Notes: a model not told the origin generated them from the sequence alone. A DNA stretch of 17,488 nucleotides from Phascolarctobacterium sp. (GCA_024405645.1 JAKSOJ010000008.1:1-17488), one strand, 5' to 3'. Shown: positions 1-7,386, counted from the stretch's first letter. Numbers and translations: made by a program.

Positions 1-29
1 ATACACTAGTTATAATTTAGCATTTTGTT

Positions 30-58
30 TTGTAAAATCTTTGGGTTTGTGCTACAAT
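30..58 (+). promoter_or_regulatory. Putative sigma-A promoter with extended -10, upstream of phoH
   Basis: A -35-like TTGTAA (30-35) and a -10-like TACAAT (53-58) are separated by 17 bases. A TG dinucleotide at 50-51 forms an extended -10 element. The predicted transcription start is near 65. That would leave only about 10 bases of leader before the ATG at 75, but a normal leader before the TTG at 105. A second perfect TATAAT (11-16) lies too close to the window edge for its -35 to be judged. This is pattern recognition only. Confidence 0.5.
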
Positions 59-104
59 TATAAGTTAGAAAAATATGAGCTTTTATATATTGGAGGCATT
101 AGTT

Positions 105-1088
105 TTGACATTTGATGGGGAAATGAAAGAAAAATATATCGATACTGTAGACCAACAAGAAATGATTGGCGTATGTGGTAGAAACGACGAATTTTTACGC
201 ATCATTCGCGACAATTTTGATTGCTTCTTTGTTGCGCGTGGAAATAGCATTTCTATTAAAGGCAATGCCAAAGAGGTGGAAATGGCAGAACAATTGCTGC
301 AAGAGCTGTTGTTCTTGTACCGTCAAGGATTGCCATTGACCACTCACGATGTTCGTTACAGTATTTTCATGGTTCGCGAAGGCAAAACCATGAACCTGCA
401 TCAAATGTATGCTGATACCATCATTATCAATAATCGTGGTCGTCAGGTTAAAGCCAAAACAATTGGTCAATGGGAGTATTGCGAAGCAATTCGCAAGAAC
501 CATATCACCTTTGGCATTGGCCCTGCGGGTACAGGTAAAACCTACTTGGCTGTAGCGCTTGCAGTTGCCGCATTAAAAAGAAAAGAGGTTGAACGCATTA
601 TCCTCACTCGTCCTGCCGTAGAAGCAGGTGAAAAGCTGGGCTTTCTTCCAGGTGATATGCAGGATAAGGTTGACCCATATCTTCGTCCCTTGTACGATGG
701 TCTCTATGATATTTTAGGTAACGATACTTTTCAAAAATATCTGTCCAAAGGCATTATTGAGGTTGCACCCCTGGCGTTTATGCGCGGACGTACCTTGAAT
801 GACGCATTCATTATTTTGGACGAAGCTCAAAATACAACACCTGAACAAATGAAAATGTTCCTGACTCGTTTTGGTTTTGGGTCCAAAATGGTTATTACAG
901 GCGACGTTACACAAATAGATTTGCCTACTGGCAAGAATTCCGGCCTTAATCAATCCGCTCGCATTTTAGAGGGCGTTAATGGGGTTGCAGTACAAAGATT
1001 CACCGACCAAGATGTTGTGCGTCACGAAATTGTGGGAGCCATCATCAAGGCATATGCAAGGTTTGAAAATAGAGGAGAACGTAAATGA
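105..1088 (+). CDS. phoH: PhoH family ATPase
   Basis: PhoH-type P-loop ATPase, a cytoplasmic protein long linked to phosphate starvation and, by its constant pairing with ybeY, to RNA metabolism; its biochemical role is not settled. The Walker A motif GPAGTGKT is at residues 139-146 counted from the TTG at 105. The Walker B region reads [15 protein letters not shown] and is followed by MVITGD, both typical of the family. Start choice: GGAGG at 92-96 sits 8 bases before the TTG at 105 and gives about 327 residues, close to the usual PhoH length. The upstream in-frame ATG at 75 has no ribosome binding site and falls next to the predicted transcription start; using it would add 10 residues. The gene overlaps ybeY by 4 bases. 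PhoH identity is firm; the start is an inference. Confidence 0.93.
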   Translation: MTFDGEMKEKYIDTVDQQEMIGVCGRNDEFLRIIRDNFDCFFVARGNSISIKGNAKEVEMAEQLLQELLFLYRQGLPLTTHDVRYSIFMVREGKTMNLHQMYADTIIINNRGRQVKAKTIGQWEYCEAIRKNHITFGIGPAGTGKTYLAVALAVAALKRKEVERIILTRPAVEAGEKLGFLPGDMQDKVDPYLRPLYDGLYDILGNDTFQKYLSKGIIEVAPLAFMRGRTLNDAFIILDEAQNTTPEQMKMFLTRFGFGSKMVITGDVTQIDLPTGKNSGLNQSARILEGVNGVAVQRFTDQDVVRHEIVGAIIKAYARFENRGERK

Positions 1089-1579
1089 TTATTTACTATG
1101 AAAATGATCAAGATAAAATGGAGGTTAGCGAATATTTGGAAGGTCGTCTCAAAGAGGGCCTGAATGCTGTAGCTAAGCTTCACGATTTGACTGATGATAC
1201 AGAGGTTGGCATTACTCTTGTGGATGATGAACGCATTCATGAAATCAACCGCGAATATCGTAATGTGGATCGTCCTACAGACGTTATTAGCTTTGCTTTG
1301 GATGATGATTTGGAAGACAGTGACGAGCCTGAACTCATCGATGGACCAGAGGAACACCTTTTAGGAGATATCATTATTTCTGTAGAAACAGCTAACCGTC
1401 AAGGTGAAGAGTTTGGCCATGGTCTGGAAAGAGAAATCGTTTATCTGGCAGTGCACGGTCTTTTGCATTTGCTTGGCTACGATCACATGGTTGAAGAAGA
1501 CAAGGTTGTTATGCGTGCCAAAGAGGAGGAAGCTCTCAGAGCAATTAATTTGTCCGAAGAGCTATTTGATAAAAAATGA
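1085..1579 (+). CDS. ybeY: Endoribonuclease YbeY (16S rRNA maturation)
   Basis: Single-strand-specific, zinc-dependent endoribonuclease of the UPF0054 family, involved in 16S rRNA 3'-end processing and 70S quality control. The family signature is complete: [11 protein letters not shown] at residues 124-134, with H124, H128 and H134 as expected metal ligands. The N-terminal [16 protein letters not shown] block is also typical. The length of 164 residues is normal; an acidic loop ([11 protein letters not shown]) sits in the variable region before the LLGDI strand. The start ATG overlaps the phoH stop (ATGA, 1085-1088) behind GAGGAG, so translation is probably coupled to phoH. PhoH-YbeY adjacency is conserved across bacteria. 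Confidence 0.95.
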   Translation: MIIYYENDQDKMEVSEYLEGRLKEGLNAVAKLHDLTDDTEVGITLVDDERIHEINREYRNVDRPTDVISFALDDDLEDSDEPELIDGPEEHLLGDIIISVETANRQGEEFGHGLEREIVYLAVHGLLHLLGYDHMVEEDKVVMRAKEEEALRAINLSEELFDKK

Positions 1580-1947
1580 GAGATAAATTATACCAAGCAG
1601 CTTTAAAAGGAAGAGAGAATTCTTATTCTCCATATTCTAATTTTGCAGTTGGTGCTGCAGTTCTTTGTGGTGATAAAATTTATACAGGTTGCAATGTCGA
1701 AAATGGTTCCTATGGTTTGACAATTTGTGCTGAACGTTGTGCAATTTGGAAGGCTGTGTCCGAAGGCGAAAGAAAATTCGACGCAATTTGCGTTGTTGCT
1801 GATACATCTGCTCCCGTATCTCCCTGTGGAGCATGTCGCCAAGTAATGAGTGAGTTCAAAATTCCTCGCATCATCTTGAGCAATCTGAAGGGCGATTTCA
1901 AGGAATTTACTTTGGAAGAGATTTTGCCTTACGAATTTAAACTGTAA
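1576..1947 (+). CDS. cdd: Cytidine deaminase
   Basis: Zinc-dependent hydrolytic deamination of cytidine and deoxycytidine to uridine and deoxyuridine (pyrimidine salvage, cytosolic). This is the short homotetrameric type: 123 residues, with the CAE active-site motif at 51-53 (C51 zinc ligand, E53 proton shuttle) and PCGAC at 83-87 (C84 and C87 zinc ligands). NVENGSYG upstream is the substrate-binding segment. The ATG overlaps the ybeY stop by 4 bases (1576-1579). The only purine-rich stretch upstream (near 1555-1560) is too far away for a good ribosome binding site, so translation probably depends on coupling to ybeY. In Bacillus, dgkA lies between these genes; here it is absent. Confidence 0.96.
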   Translation: MRDKLYQAALKGRENSYSPYSNFAVGAAVLCGDKIYTGCNVENGSYGLTICAERCAIWKAVSEGERKFDAICVVADTSAPVSPCGACRQVMSEFKIPRIILSNLKGDFKEFTLEEILPYEFKL

Positions 1948-1977
1948 GCATTATTTATAGATATTTTAGGAGAAAAT

Positions 1978-2880
1978 ATGACTGATAAAACAAAACATTA
2001 CGCAGGCTTTGCTGCAATGGTTGGTCGTCCTAATGTTGGTAAATCTACGCTTACCAATGGATTGATTGGCGAAAAGATTGCCATTATGAGCGATCGTCCC
2101 CAAACCACTCGCAACAAAATCATGTGCATCATGAATACCGAAAACGCACAAATTATGTTCCTTGATACTCCCGGTATTCATAAACCCCATCATAAGCTTG
2201 GGGAATATATGAACAAAACTGCAACAGGTACCTTGAACGAGGTTGATGTCGTACTGTTCGTAATCGATGTTAACGAGAAGAGGGGGCCTGGTGATGAATA
2301 TATTTTGGAGCTCTTGCGCAAGATTAAAACCCCTGTAATCTTGGTTGCTAACAAAATCGACAAGCTGCAAGACAAAACTAAGCTCCTAAAAATTTTGGAC
2401 GATTACAGCAAGCAATATAAATTTGCTGCTATGGTTCCTGTGTCTGCTTTGAACGACAAGGAATTCCCAGATTTGGTTAAGGAAATTACCAAATATTTGC
2501 CGGAAGGTCCTGCATACTTCCCTGAAGATATGATTACTGACCAACCGGAACGCGTAATCGCTGCTGAATTAATTCGCGAAAAGGTTCTTCGTTCCACCCA
2601 TGACGAAATCCCTCACTCCATTGCTGTTGAGGTTGAAGAATTTAAGGAAAGAGACGAAGAAAATATCTATATTCGTGCTACTATTTTCGTGGAAAGAGAG
2701 TCTCAAAAGGGCATTGTTATTGGTGCCAAGGGTGCTCTTTTAAAGAAAATTGGGCAACAAGCTAGAAAAGATATTGAAAATTTACTCTATTGCAAGGTAT
2801 ATTTAGACCTTTGGGTAAAGGTGAAAGCAGATTGGCGCAATCAGGACAAAGCCCTGAAACAATTTGGCTATCACGATTGA
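1978..2880 (+). CDS. era: GTPase Era
   Basis: Essential Ras-like GTPase that binds the 3' end of 16S rRNA and assists 30S subunit assembly. The visible G motifs are G1 GRPNVGKS (16-23), the switch/G2 segment RPQTTRNK (40-47), G3 DTPG (63-66), G4 NKID (125-128) and G5 SAL near 159. The C-terminal KH domain is marked by GIVIGAKGALLKKIG. The length of 300 residues is standard. AGGAG (1968-1972) is well spaced before the ATG, after a 30-base gap from cdd. YbeY and Era act on the same rRNA end, which fits their shared operon. Confidence 0.97.
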   Translation: MTDKTKHYAGFAAMVGRPNVGKSTLTNGLIGEKIAIMSDRPQTTRNKIMCIMNTENAQIMFLDTPGIHKPHHKLGEYMNKTATGTLNEVDVVLFVIDVNEKRGPGDEYILELLRKIKTPVILVANKIDKLQDKTKLLKILDDYSKQYKFAAMVPVSALNDKEFPDLVKEITKYLPEGPAYFPEDMITDQPERVIAAELIREKVLRSTHDEIPHSIAVEVEEFKERDEENIYIRATIFVERESQKGIVIGAKGALLKKIGQQARKDIENLLYCKVYLDLWVKVKADWRNQDKALKQFGYHD

Positions 2881-2883
2881 TTT

Positions 2884-2901
2884 GAGGAGGAATGACTTAT
2901 T
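2884..2901 (+). promoter_or_regulatory. Strong ribosome binding site that points to an ATT start
   Basis: GAGGAGG (2884-2890) is the strongest Shine-Dalgarno sequence in this part of the window. The nearest ATG (2892) is only one base downstream and its frame stops after three codons. The open frame of the CBS-domain protein has no ATG, GTG or TTG until the ATG at 3028, which lies inside the conserved domain. The codon at ideal spacing (8 bases) in that frame is ATT at 2899. I infer ATT initiation; a +1 frameshift from the ATG at 2892 is the alternative. Confidence 0.5.
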
Positions 2902-4215
2902 AGTAGCTCGTTAACTATCAGCTTAGCTTCTTTTGGTGTTTTTGCTATTCTGATAGCTCTTATAAATGGTTTCTTTGTAATTGCAGAGTATGGTCTCAGA
3001 CAATCTCGTCGTCCACGACTTGAAGAAATGGCTGAGGATGGCAACGAAAAAGCAAAACTTGCTTTGAGTATTTTGGATACACAAGCTGACTATTCATCCG
3101 CTGTACAACTTGGTATTACTGCTTGTTCTGTATTGTTGGGATTTTTTGGTGCCTTTGTTTTTAGCCAAGTTATCGCAACCTACATGGAAGTTAATTCTCT
3201 TGTTGTTATGGGCTTAGCTTGGCTTATTCTCGTAATTGTACATGTGGTTTTTGGTGAACTTGTTCCTAGAACCTGGGCAATTCGCGACGAAGAGCATGCT
3301 CTCTTGGCAATTGCGTATCCCTTGGTATGCGTTCGTTATTTGTTGTATCCAGTTGTTTGGATTACTCGTAATTTCTCTAGACTGGTTCGCAAAATATTGG
3401 GCATTAAAACTCCTGAAGCAGATATTGCTCGTAGCGAGGATGAACTGCGTGCCATTGTAACAGCTTCTGCTGAAAAGGGTGAAATTGATGATATTGAAAG
3501 TAATATCATCGACAATGTTTTCGATTTTGCAGATACAGTTGCTCGTGAGATCATGATTCCTCGTCAGGATATGCTCTGCATGTTTACCGAGGATACTTTG
3601 GAAGAAACTATTAACCTAGTTACAGAGACCCGTCACACTCGTTATCCTTTGTGCGATGGTGAGAAAGATAATGTAATTGGTTATGTTCATATTACGGATT
3701 TATTCCGTAAGCTTAAACCCAATTCTAAAGTTATTGATTTAAAATCTATCATGCGTCCCATGGTTATTGTTCCCGAAGCTTTGCCTGTTTCTAAGATTAT
3801 GGAAATCATGCAAGCGAAGCATGTGCAAATCGTTCTCGTTGCCGATGAGTACGGTGGTACAGCAGGCCTTATCACCATGGAAGACGTTGTTGAAGAATTA
3901 GTTGGTGATTTTGATACTGAACAAGAAGCTAAAGAGCCTGACGAAATCGTTGAACATGAGAATGGTTATTGCGAATTCGACGGCATGGTTCTTCTTGATG
4001 ATATTACCGAAATGCTGGGTACTAATTTTGAGGATGCCGAAGAGGATACCATTGGCGGATATGTCTTTGGTGTACTTGGTCGCAAGCCAGAATTAGGGGA
4101 CTGTGTTGAGGTTGATAATTACGCCTTTTCCGTTACCGATGTTGAGGGCTTCCGCGTTCTACGTGTGGATGCTAAACCTATTCCTAAGGAAGAAACAGAG
4201 GGTGAGGCTCCATGA
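2899..4215 (+). CDS. CNNM/CorC (HlyC)-type transmembrane protein with CBS pair
   Basis: Predicted divalent cation (Mg2+/Co2+) efflux or homeostasis protein of the DUF21/CNNM-CBS-CorC_HlyC family. From the ATT at 2899 the protein is 438 residues: a first hydrophobic helix (about 5-30, ending FFVIAEYGL), more helices at about 60-120 with the family motif FGELVPRTWA, two CBS domains (about 218-273 and 284-338, the latter containing DEYGGTAGLIT), and a C-terminal CorC_HlyC domain (about 350-430). Starting at the ATG at 3028 would delete the first membrane helix, although the reading frame upstream is open and clearly coding. The start is therefore uncertain (see ribosome binding site entry). Older annotation calls such proteins hemolysins; I do not favour that. 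The stop overlaps the recO start by 4 bases. Confidence 0.88.
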   Translation: MSSSLTISLASFGVFAILIALINGFFVIAEYGLRQSRRPRLEEMAEDGNEKAKLALSILDTQADYSSAVQLGITACSVLLGFFGAFVFSQVIATYMEVNSLVVMGLAWLILVIVHVVFGELVPRTWAIRDEEHALLAIAYPLVCVRYLLYPVVWITRNFSRLVRKILGIKTPEADIARSEDELRAIVTASAEKGEIDDIESNIIDNVFDFADTVAREIMIPRQDMLCMFTEDTLEETINLVTETRHTRYPLCDGEKDNVIGYVHITDLFRKLKPNSKVIDLKSIMRPMVIVPEALPVSKIMEIMQAKHVQIVLVADEYGGTAGLITMEDVVEELVGDFDTEQEAKEPDEIVEHENGYCEFDGMVLLDDITEMLGTNFEDAEEDTIGGYVFGVLGRKPELGDCVEVDNYAFSVTDVEGFRVLRVDAKPIPKEETEGEAP

Positions 4216-4967
4216 GCGGAGCAGATATAATTTCCGATGATGCCATTATCCTGCGTGTGCGGGATCAGGGCGACAAAGATAAATATGTTATTTGCTATAC
4301 AAGGGAGCATGGAAAATTACGCTTCACCGCTTTTGGGGGTAGAAGCTCCAATAATGTGAAGGGTAGGGTATTGCAGACCTTTTCCGAATTGGAACTGGAA
4401 TTGGGAGAAACAGGACGATTTTATCGCTTTCGTAATGCTCAGCTCATTTCTCTGCCCATTGCATATGATATCAAGCAAATGGCTTATGCTTCCGTGGTTG
4501 CGGAGCTAACAGCCCTTTTGACAGAGGACCACGAGCCCCAAGCAGAACTTTACGAATTGCTCCGTAGTACGCTGCGCATCTTAGCTCAGCGCAATCCTCG
4601 TTTAGTAGTTATTTCCTTTGCGATAAAATTGCTTTCGCTTTCGGGCATTGCTCCGCAAATGGATACCTGTGTGAGCTGCACAAAAATGGTTGCAGAGGAC
4701 GAGGACGCATATTTCAGCCCCTTGCAGGGTGGTCTTATCTGCCACGAATGTAAGGCGGAATTTACAGGGGAGGGCTTGGAAAAGGCTGGACCCGGTGCGA
4801 GAAAACTTTGGCATATATTAGAGCAAATCGACTTTGATAATCCAACAAGCTTCACAGTGCGTGGACAGGATTTGATGGAAGTGGAAAAAATGCTCTATAA
4901 GTTTATATATTTTCAGACTGACAAGAACCTGCAAAGCTTGGAGTTCTTAGCTCAGTTGGGATTGTAG
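4212..4967 (+). CDS. recO: DNA repair protein RecO
   Basis: Recombination mediator that anneals SSB-coated DNA and loads RecA with RecR in the RecFOR pathway. The N-terminal OB fold (about 1-80) begins with DDAIILRVRDQGDKDKYV. A helical domain follows, with a four-cysteine zinc site: C153-x2-C156 and C177-x2-C180, as in other Firmicutes and Deinococcus RecO. The length of 251 residues is typical. The ATG overlaps the previous stop (ATGA, 4212-4215) and has GAGG upstream. Position directly after the era block matches the Bacillus order, although there glyQS usually follows; here two CobW-type GTPases follow. Confidence 0.94.
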   Translation: MSGADIISDDAIILRVRDQGDKDKYVICYTREHGKLRFTAFGGRSSNNVKGRVLQTFSELELELGETGRFYRFRNAQLISLPIAYDIKQMAYASVVAELTALLTEDHEPQAELYELLRSTLRILAQRNPRLVVISFAIKLLSLSGIAPQMDTCVSCTKMVAEDEDAYFSPLQGGLICHECKAEFTGEGLEKAGPGARKLWHILEQIDFDNPTSFTVRGQDLMEVEKMLYKFIYFQTDKNLQSLEFLAQLGL

Positions 4968-4980
4968 GAGGTAGAATAGA

Positions 4981-6300
4981 ATGACAAAAATTAATATTTT
5001 TTCTGGCTTTCTTGGAGCTGGTAAGACTACTTTAATTAAAAAACTTATTACCGAAGCATTCCATGATAAAATGGTGCTTATTGAAAATGAATTTGGTGAA
5101 ATTTCTGTCGATGGCGGCTTTATGAAGGACGCAGGTATCGAAATTCGTGAAATGAATTCTGGCTGTATTTGCTGTTCCTTGGTAGGTGATTTTGAGGCTT
5201 CTTTGCGCAAAGTAATGGAAACCTATAACCCTGACCGCATTATCATCGAACCCTCTGGCGTTGGCAAGTTGTCCGATGTTCGTAAGGCTGTAGAAAAAGT
5301 TTGCGATGAAAACGTCCAAATCGAAGGTAGCATTGCTGTAGTTCATGCAGGTAAATGCAAAATGTATGCTAAAAATTTTGGCGAATTTTTCATTGACCAA
5401 ATCGAATGTGCTGACTGCGTAGTTCTTTCTCGTACACAAGACGTTAAAGAAAAGAAAATGGCAGAAACCATGGAAATTATCCGTGAGCACAATCCAAAAG
5501 CTCCCATTGTTACTACTCCCTGGGATGAAATCAATGGCAAACAAATTTTGGAAGCTATGCACCATTCAGAACTTTTAAACATGGAAGAGGCTGTGCATGA
5601 ACATTGTCATCACCACCATGACCATAATCATCAAGATATAGAAGAGGCTCTGCATGACCATAATCATCATCATTATCATGAAGATGGGGAAGAATGCTGC
5701 TGTCATATGCATGAATACCATGTTCATGAAGAATGCGATGATCCTGAATGTTCTTGTCATGACCATGAGCATCACCATCACCATGATGAAGAATGCTGTC
5801 ATGACCATGAGCATCACCATCACCATGATGAAGAATGCTGTCATGATCACGAACACCATGATGAAGAATGCTGTCATGACCACGAACACCATCATCACGA
5901 TCATGAATGCGATGATCCTAACTGCTCTTGCCACGACCATGAACATCATCATCATCACCATGATCACGAATGTACAGATCCTAATTGCTCCTGCCATGAT
6001 CATCATCACCATCATGCAGACGATGTATTTGTATCTTGGGGCAAGGAAACAACCCAAGAATATACTAAAGAACAACTTGAACATATTCTGGCAGAGCTTC
6101 TCCACGCTGACGAATACGGCATGGTACTCCGTGCAAAAGGTATTGTTAAAGGACAAGCTGGGGAATGGTTCCACTTTAACTACGTACCTGGTGAAGGCAG
6201 CGTAGAGGTGGGTGCAGCAGATTATACTGGTCGTTATTGTGTAATTGGCAGCAAGCTGGACGAAGAAGCATTGGAAGAACTCTTCGCTTGCAAGGACTAA
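4981..6300 (+). CDS. G3E/CobW-family GTPase with large His/Cys-rich insert
   Basis: Member of the CobW/HypB/UreG (G3E) P-loop GTPases, which include metallochaperones for zinc, cobalt and nickel; the substrate metal here is unknown. Seen: Walker A GFLGAGKTT (9-17), ENEFGE (35-40), the putative metal motif CICC (62-65), and EPSG (90-93). Where most relatives have NKxD, this protein has SRTQ (150-153). Residues 206-345 form a low-complexity metal-binding-like tract with about 58 His and 19 Cys by hand count, followed by a CobW C-terminal domain (about 348-439, with GEWFHFNYVPGEGSVE). At 439 residues it is about 120-140 longer than insert-free relatives, and the insert accounts for the excess. 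AGGAGG precedes the ATG at good spacing, 13 bases after recO. It probably works with the next gene, a paralogue. Metal storage or delivery is inferred from composition. Confidence 0.85.
   Translation: MTKINIFSGFLGAGKTTLIKKLITEAFHDKMVLIENEFGEISVDGGFMKDAGIEIREMNSGCICCSLVGDFEASLRKVMETYNPDRIIIEPSGVGKLSDVRKAVEKVCDENVQIEGSIAVVHAGKCKMYAKNFGEFFIDQIECADCVVLSRTQDVKEKKMAETMEIIREHNPKAPIVTTPWDEINGKQILEAMHHSELLNMEEAVHEHCHHHHDHNHQDIEEALHDHNHHHYHEDGEECCCHMHEYHVHEECDDPECSCHDHEHHHHHDEECCHDHEHHHHHDEECCHDHEHHDEECCHDHEHHHHDHECDDPNCSCHDHEHHHHHHDHECTDPNCSCHDHHHHHADDVFVSWGKETTQEYTKEQLEHILAELLHADEYGMVLRAKGIVKGQAGEWFHFNYVPGEGSVEVGAADYTGRYCVIGSKLDEEALEELFACKD
5734..5994 (+). repeat. Three dispersed copies of a C-[DT]-D-P-[EN]-C-S-C motif
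   Basis: Within the His-rich tract an eight-codon unit occurs three times: 5734-5757, 5908-5931 and 5971-5994 (residues 252-259, 310-317 and 331-338). Each copy has three cysteines in C-x4-C-x-C spacing and is followed at once by HDH. The codons differ between copies (TGC/TGT, GAA/AAC/AAT), so the amino-acid pattern is conserved better than the DNA. The regular cysteine spacing suggests a discrete metal-binding unit between the His runs. That is an inference. Confidence 0.75.
5755..5871 (+). repeat. In-frame tandem repeat, 42-base unit
   Basis: Two perfect 42-base copies (5755-5796 and 5797-5838) are followed by a shortened 33-base copy (5839-5871) that lacks three codons. The full unit encodes CHDHEHHHHHDEEC. 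The first two copies are identical at the DNA level, including synonymous positions, which points to recent duplication. Further degenerate copies follow up to about 6015. The unit length is a multiple of three, so copy-number change keeps the frame. Confidence 0.9.
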
Positions 6301-6315
6301 GAGAGGATAAATTTA

Positions 6316-7281
6316 ATGGAACAAGAAAAACGCGAGGTCCCCGTCTACATATTCCTGGGACTTTTGGAATCTGGCAAGACTTCCGTTGTTATGGACTTTT
6401 TGTCCAGTAACGATTTTGGGAGCAAGGCCTGCAATTTGATTATTTGTTGCGAAGAGGGCGAAGAAGAATACGATGAAGAGATTCTGGAAAAGAGTCATTC
6501 CATCATCATCAATGTCGAATCTGCTTCTCAACTTCACTATGCATTCTTCCGCGAATTAGAAGAAAAATATCAACCTACCACTGTTATGATTGAATGGAAT
6601 GGCATGTGGGATTTGAAGGAATTCATGGCTGAGCCCATGCCTAACAATTGGTTTGAATTCCAGAATATTGGCTTGATTGATGCTTCTACTTATGAAGTTT
6701 ATACTAAAAACATGAAGGATCGCTTCATGCAAATTTTCCGTTTCTCCGACATAGTTGTTTTCAATCGTTGTGATGAAAGCACTCGTCAACAAGATATTCG
6801 CAGAAATATTCGTGTGCTGAACAAGAACGCACGTGTTTATTTTGAATCCGAGGATGAAAACTTCGTACAAGAAAAACCTGAGCTTCCTTACGATATTACC
6901 AAGACTCCTATCGATGTTTCTTTTGACGATTATGGTGCTTTGATGGCGGATATCCAAGAACAACCTGAAGTTTACAACAAAAAGGTGATTAAAACCGACG
7001 GCTATATTTGCTGTGGTATGGCAGGACGTGAGGTGCGTACCGTTTTTGGTCGTATGGGCATGGCTTGTTGCGCAGATGATATGATGTTCTTGGGATTTAC
7101 TGCCTCTGGGGATTGCTTCAAGAGAATGAATGCTCGTAAAAACGAGAAAATTTGGGGCACTGTTACTGGTCGCTTGACTGTAATGCTTAATCCTGATGGA
7201 GAAATCGAAGATGTGCATATCGAAGTCCTCGAATTCAAGAAGAAGGCTAAGCCGGAAGACACAGTTGTATACTTTAATTAA
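6316..7281 (+). CDS. Divergent CobW-family GTPase paralogue
   Basis: A second G3E-like P-loop protein, 321 residues, directly downstream of the His-rich one (15-base gap, purine-rich ribosome binding site). Walker A is GLLESGKT (15-22). The segment matching ENEFGE reads CCEEGEEEYDEE, and EWNG (93-96) replaces EPSG. NRCD (150-153) keeps the Asn and Asp of the guanine motif. No CxCC motif is present at the usual place. Instead there are two Cys-Cys pairs near the C terminus (C232-C233 and C251-C252). From memory, such an ESGKT-type protein often sits beside a CxCC-type GTPase in clostridia, so the two may form a heteromeric unit; their function is not known to me. The intrinsic terminator follows 17 bases after the stop. 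Confidence 0.78.
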   Translation: MEQEKREVPVYIFLGLLESGKTSVVMDFLSSNDFGSKACNLIICCEEGEEEYDEEILEKSHSIIINVESASQLHYAFFRELEEKYQPTTVMIEWNGMWDLKEFMAEPMPNNWFEFQNIGLIDASTYEVYTKNMKDRFMQIFRFSDIVVFNRCDESTRQQDIRRNIRVLNKNARVYFESEDENFVQEKPELPYDITKTPIDVSFDDYGALMADIQEQPEVYNKKVIKTDGYICCGMAGREVRTVFGRMGMACCADDMMFLGFTASGDCFKRMNARKNEKIWGTVTGRLTVMLNPDGEIEDVHIEVLEFKKKAKPEDTVVYFN

Positions 7282-7297
7282 AAGTTTGAATATATTG

Positions 7298-7327
7298 AAA
7301 AAAATCCTGCTTTATGCAGGATTTTTT
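7298..7327 (+). terminator. Rho-independent terminator closing the phoH-GTPase unit
   Basis: A perfect 12-bp stem (7299-7310 with 7316-7327) has a five-base TTTAT loop. The core is ATCCTGC/GCAGGAT, with a 3' arm ending in six T. It lies 17 bases after the stop of the second GTPase. Its A-rich left arm mirrors the T tract, so it could also act on the opposite strand, but no minus-strand gene needs it. Confidence 0.92.
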
Positions 7328-7330
7328 GCT

Positions 7331-7358
7331 TTTAAAGGAGAATTAAGTAAGTTATAAA
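7331..7358 (+). promoter_or_regulatory. Weak candidate promoter for the lapA-recJ-relA unit
   Basis: TTTAAA (7331-7336) and TATAAA (7353-7358) with a 16-base spacer lie just after the terminator and before the LapA-type gene. The -35 matches consensus at only 4 of 6 positions. A promoter is expected here because a strong terminator precedes the next gene, but this particular assignment is tentative. Confidence 0.3.
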
Positions 7359-7386
7359 AAATAGGCAAGGTAGGTCCAAAAGTGGC

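Noticed and set aside
75..104. ATG at 75 as the phoH start
   Set aside because: No ribosome binding site and too close to the predicted transcription start. GGAGG at 92-96 serves the TTG at 105.
195..503. Minus-strand open frame of about 100 codons opposite phoH
   Set aside because: Antisense shadow of a well-supported gene, with no domain or start signal. The same applies to all the other minus-strand frames in the window.
5755..6015. CRISPR-like impression from regularly repeated sequence
   Set aside because: Repeats are directly tandem without unique spacers, and they are in frame within a protein.
5575..6174. A 199-codon open frame on the minus strand, rich in Met, Val and Ile
   Set aside because: It is the mirror of the CAT/CAC-rich His tract (read back as ATG/GTG). 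It has no ribosome binding site and no recognisable domain.
5654..6205. A 183-codon open frame in another + frame over the His tract
   Set aside because: Low-complexity Met/Ile/Thr shadow of the same repeats. The real frame is proven by the GTPase motifs on both sides.
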